64,000 nt of DNA from Corynebacterium argentoratense DSM 44202. GTDB lineage: Bacteria; Actinomycetota; Actinomycetes; Mycobacteriales; Mycobacteriaceae. The stretch is from assembly GCF_000590555.1 (NCBI RefSeq), contig NC_022198.1, positions 372,001 to 436,000 on the forward strand, in the 5' to 3' direction. Both the position numbers and the translations under genes were made by a program. Below, piece by piece: positions 1 to 9,135 of the stretch; position 1 is the stretch's first letter, and every line of letters begins with the position of its first letter. The notes beneath the pieces were generated by a model. It was not told where the DNA came from. It was given only the letters and a program-made list of their open reading frames with translations, and did no database searches.

Positions 1-7
1 TCTAGCC

Positions 8-571
8 GTGAGGATTTTCCTTCCCGCGACGCCAGAAATGCTGCGCTCCCTCGCCGCCGATAAGTCCATCAAGGCCCCCGGTGGCTGGGGTTATGCGGTG
101 ACCGCCGATCTCGAGCGCGACTTGAGCGACCTCGACGAAGACGGTATCAGCCAGTATGCCTTTGACGAGGCGGCGCTAGCATCCTTGCGCATGCTCGCCA
201 CGATCGATCCGGAGTACGTGGACGCAGATCATCCCGCGGGCGTCTACCGACGCGTCGTCATTAGTTGTGATGTGGCTGATCGGCACGTCAGCCCCCGCCC
301 GGATTTGGGGCCTGCAATCGTCGAATTGGCAGATGCGGGCATTGACGCCGCGGACGTTGCGGCCATTCACGTTGACGATCCGGCCGCGTTGAGAGCTGCG
401 GGTGAGCCGGAGGGTACGGCGCTTATCAAGGCTGCGGCGCTAGCGATCGACCAGGCTGACCTGGGGGACGAGGGGGCAGAGATCGCTGTCTGGAACGCCA
501 TGGACGTCTTTATGGCGTGGTATGACCCAAGCGAATTAGCTGAGGTAGCAGATCAGATTTATGTGATCTAG
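8..571 (+). CDS. DUF6912 family protein (Rv3231c-like)
   Basis: A 187-residue acidic, soluble protein with no signal peptide or membrane segment. Its opening, MRIFLPATPEMLRSL, is the typical start of the actinobacterial DUF6912 family, and a conserved VVISCDVAD stretch lies near residue 85. Function is unknown. In M. tuberculosis the homologue Rv3231c lies next to the same reductase and desaturase genes that follow here, so position supports the assignment. The GTG start lies 8 bases from the window edge, so its upstream signals cannot be judged. Confidence 0.8.
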   Translation: MRIFLPATPEMLRSLAADKSIKAPGGWGYAVTADLERDLSDLDEDGISQYAFDEAALASLRMLATIDPEYVDADHPAGVYRRVVISCDVADRHVSPRPDLGPAIVELADAGIDAADVAAIHVDDPAALRAAGEPEGTALIKAAALAIDQADLGDEGAEIAVWNAMDVFMAWYDPSELAEVADQIYVI

Positions 572-635
572 AAGGGCTAGGGCCGATCAGCAGGATGATC
601 TTGTTGGTTGGCTCTATCACTCGGGGTTGCCAAGT

Positions 636-656
636 TAGCTACGGTGCCGTAAGCTA
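636..656. promoter_or_regulatory. Palindromic operator candidate before the desaturase operon
   Basis: An imperfect palindrome, TAGCTACGG-TG-CCGTAAGCTA, sits 36 bp before the reductase start; the unit GCTACGGT recurs at 653-660. A possible -10 element TACTAT lies at 665-670, directly downstream. The shape resembles operators of TetR-type regulators that control actinobacterial desaturase or lipid genes, but the regulator is not in the window and the link is inferred. The rest of 572-691 holds no gene. Confidence 0.5.
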
Positions 657-691
657 CGGTCTCGTACTATTTGACTGGCAAAAGGAGCGGC

Positions 692-1801
692 ATGGCCCCA
701 ACAACAGACGGCCTGAAGCGATTACGCGGCGTCCTCAAACGATTCAGCACACCCTTGCTGCCGGACGACTACACCCAACTCGTCAACCCACTGTGGTCCG
801 CGCGCGAACTGCGCGGCAAAATCATCAGCGTCACCAAACACACCCCGCACACCGCAGACGGGGAAGTGGGCGCAGCCGACACCGTGAGCCTGGTAATCGA
901 ACCGGGCTGGGGTGTGCCCACTGACTTCGAAGCCGGCCAATATATCGGCATCGGCGTCCAAATCGGCGGGCGATACACCTGGCGATCCTATTCACTGACC
1001 TGCCCGCCCAACCCCGCAGGCGGCCGCCTGGAAATCACCGTCCGGGCCGTAGAACGCGGAAAACTATCCAACCACCTGGTTGGCAGCGCACGCCCCGGCA
1101 TGCATGTACGACTGGCCGCACCAGCAGGCGAATTCCACCTGACCAACCCATTGCCCGAAAAACTCCTCTTTGTCACGGCAGGCACCGGCATTACACCGGT
1201 GATCAGCATGCTGCGCACCATGGAGATTCGTGGGCACTTCAACACCGACAACGCTGCTGGCGTTCCGGACGTCATCCACGTGCACTCATACCGCACAGAT
1301 GACGACCTACTGTTTGGGGATGACCTCCGCGACCTCGACGCGCATCCCAACTACACGCTCATTCTCCGACGCACCTCCACCGACGGCCGCATCACGACAG
1401 AGGAGCTTGCACAGCTCGTCGGCGACCACGACCAACGCGTCGCCTACGCCTGCGGCCCCTCTGAGATGCTCGACCAGTTGGAAAGCTGGTCCGACAACCT
1501 CAAAGAACTCAAAACGGAACGCTTTACCCTCGACCGCACCTCGGACGCGCAAGGCGGCACCGTCTCCTTCGGCGATCGCGCTACCGTCACCATCGACGGC
1601 GCAACCACGCTGCTGGAAGCAGGGGAGGACGCAGGCATCCAACTGCCCTTCGGTTGCCGCATGGGAATCTGCCAAACCTGCGTGCGCGAGCTCGACGACG
1701 GGTACGTCACCGACCTTCGCACAGGGGAAACCAAAGGCCCCGGGGAACGCATCCGAACATGCGTGTCTGTGGCAGCAGGGGATTGCCGCGTGAATTGCTA
1801 A
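692..1801 (+). CDS. Ferredoxin reductase-type electron donor for the acyl desaturase (Rv3230c-like)
   Basis: A 369-residue cytoplasmic flavoprotein. An FAD-binding domain comes first (RSYSLT, about residues 98-103), then an NAD(P)-binding domain (FVTAGTGITPVISMLR and YACGPSEML), then a C-terminal plant-type [2Fe-2S] domain with ligands C321, C326, C329 and C356. This is the electron-transfer layout of the M. tuberculosis desaturase partner Rv3230c: electrons pass from NADPH to the desaturase encoded 51 bp downstream. The ATG at 692 is preferred over an in-frame TTG at 671 because AAAGGAG lies just before it. The two genes probably form one operon. Confidence 0.9.
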   Translation: MAPTTDGLKRLRGVLKRFSTPLLPDDYTQLVNPLWSARELRGKIISVTKHTPHTADGEVGAADTVSLVIEPGWGVPTDFEAGQYIGIGVQIGGRYTWRSYSLTCPPNPAGGRLEITVRAVERGKLSNHLVGSARPGMHVRLAAPAGEFHLTNPLPEKLLFVTAGTGITPVISMLRTMEIRGHFNTDNAAGVPDVIHVHSYRTDDDLLFGDDLRDLDAHPNYTLILRRTSTDGRITTEELAQLVGDHDQRVAYACGPSEMLDQLESWSDNLKELKTERFTLDRTSDAQGGTVSFGDRATVTIDGATTLLEAGEDAGIQLPFGCRMGICQTCVRELDDGYVTDLRTGETKGPGERIRTCVSVAAGDCRVNC

Positions 1802-1852
1802 ACGCATCCCGCACCAGGATAAAGACGCTAAACACACTGCAAGGAGCACACC

Positions 1853-3181
1853 ATGGCAATCAGTAACATCAAGGCATACAGCCACCTCACCGACGAAGAC
1901 ATCGAAGAGATCGGCCGCAGGCTCGACGCCATCCAAAAAGAGGTCGAAGACTCCCTGGGGGACAATGACGTCGCCTACATCAAAGGCCTCATCCGCTTCC
2001 AACGCGGACTCGAGGTCGGCGGCCGCGCAGCACTACTGTTCAGCCATAAAAAGCCGCTATTTTGGTTGGGCACCGGCATGCTGGGGCTGAGCAAAATTTT
2101 GGAAAATATGGAGATCGGCCACAACGTCATCCACGGCCAATGGGACTGGATGAACGACCCCGAGATCCACTCCACCACTTGGGAATGGGACATGACCTGC
2201 CCCTCATCGCAGTGGATGCACTCCCACAACTTCGTCCACCACAAATACACCAACATCTTGGGCATGGACAATGACGTCGGATACGGCATCCTCCGTGTCA
2301 CCCGCGACCGCAAATGGAGCCCGTTCTTCCTCGCGCAGCCCCTGACCAACGCCGTATTGGCCAGCCTGTTCCAATGGGCGGTGGCTTTCTACGACGTTGA
2401 GCTCGGGCGCTACTTTGCAGGCAAGCAATCCTGGGAAGAGACCGCCCCTCGCTTCTGGGATGTTGTGCACAAGTCCAAGCGTCAAGTCATCAAAGACTAC
2501 ATCCTTTTCCCAGCGCTGTCTGGCACCCACTTTGCCACCACTGCTAAAGCCAACATGTATGCCAACCTGGCACGAAACCTGTGGTCCTATGCAGTGATCT
2601 TCTGTGGACACTTCCCGGACGAGACCGAAACCTTCACCAAGGAGCAATTCGCCAACGAAACACAAGGCGAATGGTATCTGCGACAGATGCTCGGTTCCGC
2701 AAACTTCCACGGTGGCAAAATCCTGACCATCCTGTCGGGCAACTTGAACTACCAAATCGAGCACCACCTCTTCCCCGATATGCCCTCCAACAGGCTTGCC
2801 GATGTCGGCAAGAAAGTACGCGCATTGGCGGAAGAATACGACCTGCCCTACAACGTTGACTCATTCCCCGTGCAGTTCCTCAAGGTTCAACGCACCCTAC
2901 TCAAGCTCACCCTGCCCAACCGTTTCCTGGCAGCCCACCCCCATAACGCACCCGAAGTGCGCAGCGAAAAAGCAATCACCGAGGAGATGGAAGCCAAGCT
3001 TCATACCGGTGTCGACGCCCACGGCTTGCGCCGCGGACTGCGGCCCGCGCTGAAGATGCTCAAACAATTGCGCCCCAGCGTCGCCGAAGGCACCGCCCAC
3101 CTCATCCGGGCAGCCCTAGGTAAAGACACCAACCGCGCACGCCCGACCGTCAAGGCCTCCGGCTCGCGCAGGCAGCTCTAA
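1853..3181 (+). CDS. desA3: Membrane-bound fatty acid/acyl-CoA desaturase (DesA3-like)
   Basis: A 442-residue integral membrane di-iron desaturase. Three histidine boxes are visible: HNVIH at 90-94, HSHNFVHH at 123-130, and QIEHHLFP near 301-308. Hydrophobic segments flank them. By family it introduces a double bond into long-chain acyl groups, using O2 and electrons from the preceding reductase. The closest well-known relative is mycobacterial stearoyl-CoA delta-9 desaturase DesA3 (Rv3229c). AAGGAG precedes the ATG. The C-terminal 70 residues are basic and cytoplasmic in character. Substrate specificity cannot be read from the sequence. Confidence 0.92.
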   Translation: MAISNIKAYSHLTDEDIEEIGRRLDAIQKEVEDSLGDNDVAYIKGLIRFQRGLEVGGRAALLFSHKKPLFWLGTGMLGLSKILENMEIGHNVIHGQWDWMNDPEIHSTTWEWDMTCPSSQWMHSHNFVHHKYTNILGMDNDVGYGILRVTRDRKWSPFFLAQPLTNAVLASLFQWAVAFYDVELGRYFAGKQSWEETAPRFWDVVHKSKRQVIKDYILFPALSGTHFATTAKANMYANLARNLWSYAVIFCGHFPDETETFTKEQFANETQGEWYLRQMLGSANFHGGKILTILSGNLNYQIEHHLFPDMPSNRLADVGKKVRALAEEYDLPYNVDSFPVQFLKVQRTLLKLTLPNRFLAAHPHNAPEVRSEKAITEEMEAKLHTGVDAHGLRRGLRPALKMLKQLRPSVAEGTAHLIRAALGKDTNRARPTVKASGSRRQL

Positions 3182-3201
3182 AACACCCCGCATTAAGACA
3201 C

Positions 3202-3234
3202 AAGGCTGGTGATCCCCACTGGGGCACCAGCCTT
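3202..3234. terminator. Bidirectional terminator between desA3 and the ClC gene
   Basis: Perfect 10-bp arms AAGGCTGGTG/CACCAGCCTT around a 13-nt loop lie between the convergent desaturase and chloride channel genes. The hairpin can serve both strands. Confidence 0.75.
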
Positions 3235-3249
3235 CTGCGTTGGGTGGAG

Positions 3250-4647
3250 TTAGAGGGACTCCCCAGTCCACGCCTGGCTGGTAAACGGCAAGGCACGATG
3301 CTCCTTATCAGTAATAACCGCCCACGCACGCGTAGCCAACGACGCAGCAATAACGGCAACAAACATCGCCAAATACCCCTGCGAAGGCATATCCGTCAGC
3401 TCCACTGCGGCAAGCATCGAAAACATTGGGGCCGCCATCGTCGTGCACAAAAATGCGGCCGCACCCATAAGCGCAAACGCCCCCACCGCGACGTCAGGAA
3501 ACAATGGTTGCATCACAATGCCCACCGCCGCACCAATCGTGCCGCCCATCGCAAACGCGGGCGTGAGAGTACCGCCAATGGTGCCCACGCGGAAACACAA
3601 CAACGTCAGCACCGTGCGCGCCAAGAACAACAATGCAAGAGACGCCAACATGACCCGGCCAGTGGCATCCCACGGCCCGCTGAGCAGCCCCCCCATATCC
3701 AAGGTGGTCTGAACCGCCCAACGACCATTGGAACTAGCGCCCGGTATCACCCGAGCTACCGCAGCGACAACAATGAACGCCAGCGGCATCTGCCACAATA
3801 ACGACACCCCACGAGCATGATGCGCCGCCATCCGCAGCGCAACGCGACCAAAAAAGTGCCCAGCAGACCCAGCAACCGCCCCCACAATCACCGCAGCTAA
3901 CAGAAAACGCGGGCCTTCAGTCAACGGAAGAGCCACGTAAAACGGCGGATTATCAAACAATAATGACGTCGTGGCCACCGCCGTCGCACTACACACCATC
4001 GTCGCAATGACAGTGCGGGTCGACATCTCGACCAGAAGCAGCTCCAAAGCGAACAACGCGCCCGCCAAAGGAAGATGGAAGCTAGCCGCCAGGCCAGCAC
4101 CAGCGGCAGAGGCGACCAGGATCTTGCGGGCCTCCCCGTCCAAACGGAACGTCGTAGCCATACCGGCAGCAGCCAAACCACCCACCAGGCGTGGCGCATT
4201 TTCGCGGCCGATTGGCGCACCAGCAGCCGAACTACACACCTGCAAAAAAGCACTGAGCAAAGTGGTCACAACCGGCATGTCCTTGCCCTGCATCGCACCA
4301 GGTACCGCCACCTGGGGTCTGCCGAAGCGGTCAAGTAGGAACCACAGCACAGCAGTGACAATACCTACGCCGATGAGCGTGATCGCAAGGCGAGTCGGGG
4401 TGACAGATTCTGCTGGCGATAACACCTGCAGATGGTCGACGCCGAAGACAGCACGTTCGGTCAAAATGACCGCCCAGTTGACCCCGGCAACCAACACTCC
4501 GGTGACGACGCCCGCGATAATCGAATACGCTGCGAGCCTGTTCATTGGGGTTTCGGTGAGCCAGGCGCGATCCCCCGGGGCGGCAGGGCCTTGCTCCGGG
4601 CCGAGGACACCTCGCATGGACAGTCGCGGTAGATGAGCCATGGTCAC
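3250..4647 (-). CDS. ClC-family chloride channel/antiporter
   Basis: A 465-residue polytopic membrane protein. Family signatures are GRENAPRL, the equivalent of the GREGP selectivity region with its gating glutamate, and GTLTPAFAMGGTIGAA, the later GxFxP-type pore helix. At least ten hydrophobic helices follow a short N-terminal tail. It probably moves Cl-, perhaps in exchange for H+. The GTG start overlaps the rsgA stop by 4 bases (GTGA), which suggests translational coupling to rsgA; an ATG two codons later is an alternative start. It is the last gene of an aroA-rsgA-clc operon. Confidence 0.88.
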   Translation of the reverse strand: MTMAHLPRLSMRGVLGPEQGPAAPGDRAWLTETPMNRLAAYSIIAGVVTGVLVAGVNWAVILTERAVFGVDHLQVLSPAESVTPTRLAITLIGVGIVTAVLWFLLDRFGRPQVAVPGAMQGKDMPVVTTLLSAFLQVCSSAAGAPIGRENAPRLVGGLAAAGMATTFRLDGEARKILVASAAGAGLAASFHLPLAGALFALELLLVEMSTRTVIATMVCSATAVATTSLLFDNPPFYVALPLTEGPRFLLAAVIVGAVAGSAGHFFGRVALRMAAHHARGVSLLWQMPLAFIVVAAVARVIPGASSNGRWAVQTTLDMGGLLSGPWDATGRVMLASLALLFLARTVLTLLCFRVGTIGGTLTPAFAMGGTIGAAVGIVMQPLFPDVAVGAFALMGAAAFLCTTMAAPMFSMLAAVELTDMPSQGYLAMFVAVIAASLATRAWAVITDKEHRALPFTSQAWTGESL

Positions 4648-5639
4648 TCCCAGTCGACGTTGGTGCGTAGGGCGGTGATCAGTGCGCGAACAGCCGTGAC
4701 GCGGCGTCCACTAGAGCCATCAAGCTCGTCGAGCGCACAGCCGGGCTCTGCGTGGGAACAACCCCGTGGGCAATCTTCCGCCTGCTGCCGAAGGTCATCA
4801 AACACATCGATGACCGCGTCGGCATCAACGTGTGCCAGGCCGAAACTGCGGATGCCTGGGGTGTCGACAATCCAACCCCCATCGGGCAGCTGCAAGGCCA
4901 CCGACTGGGTGGACGTATGCCGTCCTTTGCCCACACCAGATACTTCACCAGTCGCGCGCTCGGCAGTGGGCACGAGACGATTCACCAACGTGGATTTTCC
5001 AACGCCGCTGTGGCCGATCAGCGCGGTCACATGATTATTGACGACGTCGCGGACAGGCGCGAGGTCATCATTAATGCCGCACACAACCACAGGAACGTCG
5101 AGCGCCTCGAACTCTTCCGCGAACGCCGTCGGATCCGCCAGATCAGACTTGGTCAGGCACAGTACGGGGGAGAGCCCGCCAACAAAAGCAGCGACCAACG
5201 CGCGCTCGACGAACCCAGTGCGCGGGGGAGGATCCGCAACAGCAGACACAATGAGCAGCTGATCTGCGTTAGCGACCACCACCCGCTCGTAGGGGTCAGT
5301 GTCATCGGCAGTGCGTCGAAGCACACTGCTTCTTTCCTCAAGCTTTACGATCCGAGCTAAAGAACCCTTCCGGCCCGACGTATCCCCAACAAGCCCCACG
5401 CGATCCCCAACCACTACAGCAGTGCGGCCCATTTCCCTCGCACGCATAGCCACCACCCGCGCACCCCCAGCACTCTCATCCAACTGGACGCCCCACCTAC
5501 CGCGATCCTTCGAGACAACCATGCCGAACACGGCGTCATCATGCGAAGGTCGATCCTTCGTACGGGGGCGGGACCCCTTCCCCGGGCGCACCCGCACATC
5601 AGACTCATCCCAGCGGCGCATCCCACGCGAACGAGCCAC
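4644..5639 (-). CDS. rsgA: Ribosome small-subunit-dependent GTPase A
   Basis: A 331-residue circularly permuted GTPase that helps mature the 30S subunit. The motif order is permuted: an OB-fold N-terminal part, then G4-like TKSD, then the Walker A loop GHSGVGKST, then DTPGIRSFG (G3). A C-terminal zinc motif follows, CPRGCSHAEPGC. The start is GTG, 3 bp after the aroA stop, so it is probably cotranscribed and coupled. Neighbours aroA and rsgA (Rv3227/Rv3228) are paired in the same way in mycobacteria. Confidence 0.93.
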   Translation of the reverse strand: MARSRGMRRWDESDVRVRPGKGSRPRTKDRPSHDDAVFGMVVSKDRGRWGVQLDESAGGARVVAMRAREMGRTAVVVGDRVGLVGDTSGRKGSLARIVKLEERSSVLRRTADDTDPYERVVVANADQLLIVSAVADPPPRTGFVERALVAAFVGGLSPVLCLTKSDLADPTAFAEEFEALDVPVVVCGINDDLAPVRDVVNNHVTALIGHSGVGKSTLVNRLVPTAERATGEVSGVGKGRHTSTQSVALQLPDGGWIVDTPGIRSFGLAHVDADAVIDVFDDLRQQAEDCPRGCSHAEPGCALDELDGSSGRRVTAVRALITALRTNVDWE

Positions 5640-5642
5640 CGC

Positions 5643-6992
5643 CTACACCGCCCCGTCCGAAGCCAATCCGAGCATGTCCGACCACATTCCGGCGAAGCCC
5701 GGCAGAGTTTTCGACGTGGTCTCAATATCGTCAACCATCACGCCGTCAACCTTCAGACCAATGATCGCCCCCGCAGTCGCCATGCGGTGATCGGCATAAG
5801 AATGCCACACCCCACCGTGCAGCGGAGCGGGAGTAATTCGAATACCATCATCGAGTTCCTCACAGGCGCCGCCCAAGCGGTTAATCTCCGCAGCCAAAGC
5901 CTGCAAACGGTCGGTTTCGTGCCCGCGAAGATGCGCGATGCCGTACAAGTGGCTAGGCGTCGAGGCCACAGCAGCCAACGCAGCTACCGTGGGGGTGAGC
6001 TCACCGATAGCCGACATGTCCCACTCAACGCCCTGCAGAACACCATCAGAGGGGCCACACACCCGCAGGCGTCCCAAGGCCCCATCGCTGTTATCACCGC
6101 TAGCACACGCTTCAAATACCACCCGGGCACCCATGGCTTCCAGAATCGGCCGGATTTCTTCACCCGGCTGTGTCGTCGACTCAGGCCAGGGCGTCGTTAC
6201 ACAACCACCCGTCACCGCGGCAGCAGCCAAAAACGGCGTCGCATTAGACAAATCAGGCTCGATCACCCACTGCCGGCCAGCGATAGGGCCCGAAACCACC
6301 CTCCACCACGACGGTGAGTGCGACCCATCCACCGCGACGTCAACACCCGCGCTGCGCAGCATCTCTACAGTCATCTCAATATGCGGCATGCTGGGCACCC
6401 GGCCGCCCGAATGGCGCACCTCCAAACCCGAAGCATAGCGGGCGCCTGACAGGAGCAAACCCGACACAAACTGCGAGCTAGCAGACGCGTCGATAGTCAC
6501 CGTGCCACCCTGGGGCCTATAACCCGACGAACACACCTCAAAAGGCAAAGCGTCACCCGCGACGTCAACCCCCACGGAACGCAAAGCCCCCAGCACCGAA
6601 CCCATGGGGCGTTTGCGGGCTTGCTCGTCGCCATCAAAACGCACGCACGCAGGTCCCCCATCATCGGAGGCCGCCAGGGCTGCAACCGGCGGAAGGAAAC
6701 GCATCACCGTGCCCGCGAGCCCGCAATCCACCTCCGCGCCGCCAATCGGGCCGGGAACAACCCTCAGTACCGGTTGAGCGCCTGAGCAATCCTCGTCAAT
6801 GCGCGCACCCATCGCTTGCAAACCGGCGATCATCAGGTCGGAATCACGACTACGCAACGCACCCACGACGGTTGACGGGGCATTCGCTAACGCCGCCAAC
6901 ACTAACGCTCGGTTCGTCATAGACTTCGACCCGGGAACGGTAACAAAAGCATCAATCGGACGGTCGGGGGCGGTGGGGGCGTTCCAGCTCAT
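5643..6992 (-). CDS. aroA: 3-phosphoshikimate 1-carboxyvinyltransferase (EPSP synthase)
   Basis: A 449-residue enzyme of the shikimate pathway that joins PEP to shikimate-3-phosphate. Visible motifs are the substrate loop [16 protein letters not shown] near the N terminus, [26 protein letters not shown], and [10 protein letters not shown] near the C terminus. The open frame extends 57 codons further upstream, but homology begins at the ATG at 6992 (MSWNAPTAP). A -10 hexamer TACAGT at 7000-7005 ends 7 nt before that ATG, so the mRNA is probably leaderless. It heads the operon with rsgA and the ClC gene. Confidence 0.95.
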   Translation of the reverse strand: MSWNAPTAPDRPIDAFVTVPGSKSMTNRALVLAALANAPSTVVGALRSRDSDLMIAGLQAMGARIDEDCSGAQPVLRVVPGPIGGAEVDCGLAGTVMRFLPPVAALAASDDGGPACVRFDGDEQARKRPMGSVLGALRSVGVDVAGDALPFEVCSSGYRPQGGTVTIDASASSQFVSGLLLSGARYASGLEVRHSGGRVPSMPHIEMTVEMLRSAGVDVAVDGSHSPSWWRVVSGPIAGRQWVIEPDLSNATPFLAAAAVTGGCVTTPWPESTTQPGEEIRPILEAMGARVVFEACASGDNSDGALGRLRVCGPSDGVLQGVEWDMSAIGELTPTVAALAAVASTPSHLYGIAHLRGHETDRLQALAAEINRLGGACEELDDGIRITPAPLHGGVWHSYADHRMATAGAIIGLKVDGVMVDDIETTSKTLPGFAGMWSDMLGLASDGAV

Positions 6993-6999
6993 GGCAACA

Positions 7000-7055
7000 A
7001 CTGTAGTGGGTGACAGGTGCAAGCGGGGCAGTGCCACAGTGGCAAGGGCTACGCT
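7000..7055. promoter_or_regulatory. Divergent leaderless promoters (aroA and membrane protein)
   Basis: On the minus strand TACAGT (7000-7005) ends 7 nt before the aroA ATG. On the plus strand TACGCT (7050-7055) ends 7 nt before the ATG at 7063. Both spacings place the transcription start at or beside the start codon. No clear -35 boxes are seen. Confidence 0.6.
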
Positions 7056-7062
7056 GGCAGAC

Positions 7063-7416
7063 ATGAAGAACTTTCTCGTTGGGCTTTTCACATTCGCCGG
7101 AGTGATGCACTTTATCCGCCCCGAAGGATTCGACGCACTTGTCCCGCCAGCGCTGCCACCCAATCAGCGTTTTTACACTTTGGCCTCTGGTGCGGCTGAG
7201 GTCGGTACGGCCGCACTGTTGGTCAACCCCTCTACGCGGCGGGTCGGTGGTTGGGCTACCCTCGCACTGATGGCTGGGGTGTGGCCTGGAAACATCTATA
7301 TGGCCTACGACTGGCGGGATCATCCCCTGTGGCAGAGGGCTATCGCCTACGGCAGGATCCCCCTGCAGCTACCCCTGCTGCGCGCAGGCTGGAACATCGC
7401 GCACCGGCAGGATTAA
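7063..7416 (+). CDS. Small DoxX-like membrane protein
   Basis: A 117-residue protein with four probable membrane helices (near residues 2-20, 38-55, 60-78 and 92-108). The opening [17 protein letters not shown] and the [16 protein letters not shown] segment after helix 1 match the DoxX/MauE-like small membrane families. No catalytic residues stand out. The frame is open 88 codons further upstream, but that part is the antisense of aroA; the ATG at 7063 fits both the helix pattern and the promoter spacing. Role unknown. Confidence 0.75.
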   Translation: MKNFLVGLFTFAGVMHFIRPEGFDALVPPALPPNQRFYTLASGAAEVGTAALLVNPSTRRVGGWATLALMAGVWPGNIYMAYDWRDHPLWQRAIAYGRIPLQLPLLRAGWNIAHRQD

Positions 7417-7425
7417 GGCATTAAT

Positions 7426-7962
7426 TTATGACGTCGCGGACACATCCGCGAAGCTGCCTTCCGTCAGCTGGACAAGCACTGCAGGATCAAGGCCTACGTC
7501 CAACCCGCGGCGCCCACCGGACACGTATACCCTGTCCCATTGCTGGGCGCTGTGGTCAATAACGGTTGGCAGTGGTGTCTTCTGCCCCAGGGGAGAAATT
7601 CCGCCAGGCACATAGCCGGAGGAACGGGAGGCATCCTTGGGGTCAGCCATCGACACCTTGGGCACCTGAAAAGCCGCCGCAGCCTTCTTCAAGCTCAACG
7701 TGCACTCCACCGGTACGCACGCCACCCCCAGCGAACGTTTCGGACCCCGTCCAGCGGTTAAATCCACCACCAGTGTTTTGAAGACTTGGCCCGGATCCAC
7801 CTGTAACTCGCCCAAAGCTTCCGCAGCATGCGCACCAAAGTGATCTTTGCCCGCGTCGAATTCGTGGACCTCAAAGTCGACCGCGGCGTCATGAAGCACA
7901 CGCAAAGCCGCAGTACCACCAGCACGCGACGCAGAGGACTGCTTGGAACGTTTCTTAGCCAT
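7426..7962 (-). CDS. ybaK: Cys-tRNA(Pro) deacylase, YbaK family
   Basis: A 178-residue soluble protein of the YbaK/EbsC editing-domain family, which hydrolyses Cys-tRNA(Pro) formed by mistake by prolyl-tRNA synthetase. Typical features are VFKTLVVDL (strand carrying the catalytic lysine), the KKAAAAFQVPKVSMADP segment, and the glycine-rich GYVPGGISPLG loop. A basic N-terminal tail (KKRSKQSSASR) precedes the domain. It converges with the small membrane gene with only 9 bp between the stops and is divergent from sigH. Confidence 0.9.
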   Translation of the reverse strand: MAKKRSKQSSASRAGGTAALRVLHDAAVDFEVHEFDAGKDHFGAHAAEALGELQVDPGQVFKTLVVDLTAGRGPKRSLGVACVPVECTLSLKKAAAAFQVPKVSMADPKDASRSSGYVPGGISPLGQKTPLPTVIDHSAQQWDRVYVSGGRRGLDVGLDPAVLVQLTEGSFADVSATS

Positions 7963-7985
7963 AAAACCACCCTAAACCCTCAGGC

Positions 7986-7991
7986 TACAAT
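7986..7991 (+). promoter_or_regulatory. sigH -10 element
   Basis: TACAAT ends 6 nt before the sigH ATG, which predicts a leaderless or near-leaderless housekeeping-type transcript. No SigH-type -35/-10 pair (GGAAT...GTT) was seen here by eye. Confidence 0.55.
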
Positions 7992-7997
7992 AGCCAC

Positions 7998-8600
7998 ATG
8001 GGACAAACCCCCTTCGAACAACAAGCACTCCCTCTGCTCGACCAGCTCTATGGCGGTGCACTGCGGCTTACCCGCAACCCCGCAGACGCCGAGGACCTTG
8101 TGCAGGAAACCTACATCAAAGCATTCCAAGCCTTCGACGGCTTTACCCAAGGCACCAACCTCAAGGCGTGGATGTACCGGATCATGACCAACCTGTACAT
8201 CACCAACTACCGCAAAGCGCAGCGCCGACCCACCCAAACCAGTGCCGAAGAAATCACCGACTACCAGTTGCTGTCGTCGGCATCCCATGAATCCCAAGGG
8301 CTGGAATCCGCCGAGGTTGAGGCGCTGAAAAAGCTGCCTACCAGCGAAATCTCCGAGGCACTCAATGCGTTGAGCGAAGATTACCGCATGGTTGTCTACT
8401 ACGCGGATGTTGAAGGCTTGGCCTATAAAGAAATCGCCGAAATCATGGGTGTGCCCCTCGGCACGGTGATGTCTCGGCTGCACCGTGGAAGAAAAAAGCT
8501 GCGTGACGCGTTGAAAGACGTAGCACGAGAAAGAGGCATCGGTATTGCCGCATCCGAGAAACGTACTCAAACAGCAGGCACAGTAGGCGAGGAGAACTGA
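7998..8600 (+). CDS. sigH: ECF sigma factor SigH
   Basis: A 200-residue group IV sigma factor. Region 2 (about residues 10-75) holds the [20 protein letters not shown] core-binding helix; region 4 (about 110-175) holds [20 protein letters not shown] and a helix-turn-helix ending in [18 protein letters not shown]. It is followed 2 bp later by the anti-sigma gene. In corynebacteria and mycobacteria SigH answers disulfide and heat stress and drives thioredoxin, protease and whcE-type genes. Order (sigH, anti-sigma, WhiB-like gene) and sequence agree. Confidence 0.95.
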   Translation: MGQTPFEQQALPLLDQLYGGALRLTRNPADAEDLVQETYIKAFQAFDGFTQGTNLKAWMYRIMTNLYITNYRKAQRRPTQTSAEEITDYQLLSSASHESQGLESAEVEALKKLPTSEISEALNALSEDYRMVVYYADVEGLAYKEIAEIMGVPLGTVMSRLHRGRKKLRDALKDVARERGIGIAASEKRTQTAGTVGEEN

Positions 8601-8602
8601 TC

Positions 8603-8848
8603 ATGAGCTGCAATTGCGACACGAGCTATGAGCGGCTCAGGGAGCTTTTGGACAGGGAATGCGACCCTGAGCGCAGGGAGCAGCTACTTGCCGATATTCA
8701 GCGCTGCCCGGGGTGCGTGGAGCGTTTGAGGATCGAAACCGACGTTCGTCAGCTGGTGCGCAGTTGTTGCTGTGTTCAGGCGCCGACGGTGTTGAGGGAG
8801 CGCATCAGCATCACTATTCAAACGATCGCCATCGAGTCTGACAGCTAG
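8603..8848 (+). CDS. rshA: Anti-sigma factor RshA, atypical zinc motif
   Basis: An 81-residue cysteine-rich protein directly after sigH, with GGAGA before the ATG. Family members (zinc-associated anti-sigma proteins) bind SigH under reducing conditions through HX3CX2C. Here C35 and C38 are present (CPGC), but the position four before C35 is D31, not His. Seven or more other residues are informative: C3, C5 and C20 near the N terminus and a CCC run near residue 55. Either zinc is held by other ligands or the switch works differently. The role as anti-SigH follows mainly from position. Confidence 0.85.
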   Translation: MSCNCDTSYERLRELLDRECDPERREQLLADIQRCPGCVERLRIETDVRQLVRSCCCVQAPTVLRERISITIQTIAIESDS

Positions 8849-8896
8849 AGAACGCTAGAGAACCGCACTGCTCACGGGGTGCTCATGCGGGCATAA

Positions 8897-8942
8897 AAGA
8901 AGCGGGGCGGAAACCATCACTGTGGTTTCCGCCCCGCTTCTT
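8897..8942. terminator. Bidirectional terminator between rshA and bL37
   Basis: Nearly perfect long arms AAGAAGCGGGGCGGAAACC and GGTTTCCGCCCCGCTTCTT surround an 8-nt loop, between the convergent rshA and bL37 genes. It is the strongest hairpin in the first 10 kb. Confidence 0.9.
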
Positions 8943-8956
8943 ACAGGCTGTGCGTG

Positions 8957-9031
8957 TTAGGAATTGGGACGCTTGCCGTGGTTTGCTTTGCCCTTGCGGC
9001 GGTCCTTGCGCTTGCGGCCACGCTTGCTCAT
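8957..9031 (-). CDS. 50S ribosomal protein bL37 (24 residues)
   Basis: A very short ORF read from the minus strand. It begins MSKRGRKRKDRR and ends GKANHGKRPNS, 24 residues, extremely basic. This matches actinobacterial bL37, a small protein first seen bound to 23S rRNA in mycobacterial ribosomes. AAGGAG lies at good spacing before the ATG. In mycobacteria it lies in the same place between rshA and whiB1. It is below the size limit of most gene finders. Confidence 0.88.
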   Translation of the reverse strand: MSKRGRKRKDRRKGKANHGKRPNS

Positions 9032-9135
9032 GGCTAACTCCTTATAAAAATAGGTAGAGGCTTTTACTTGGCACCACTCTAGTAGGCGGAACCCTAGTAT
9101 TGGAAATTATCCTGCCCCTGGAACTGGAAGGGGTG

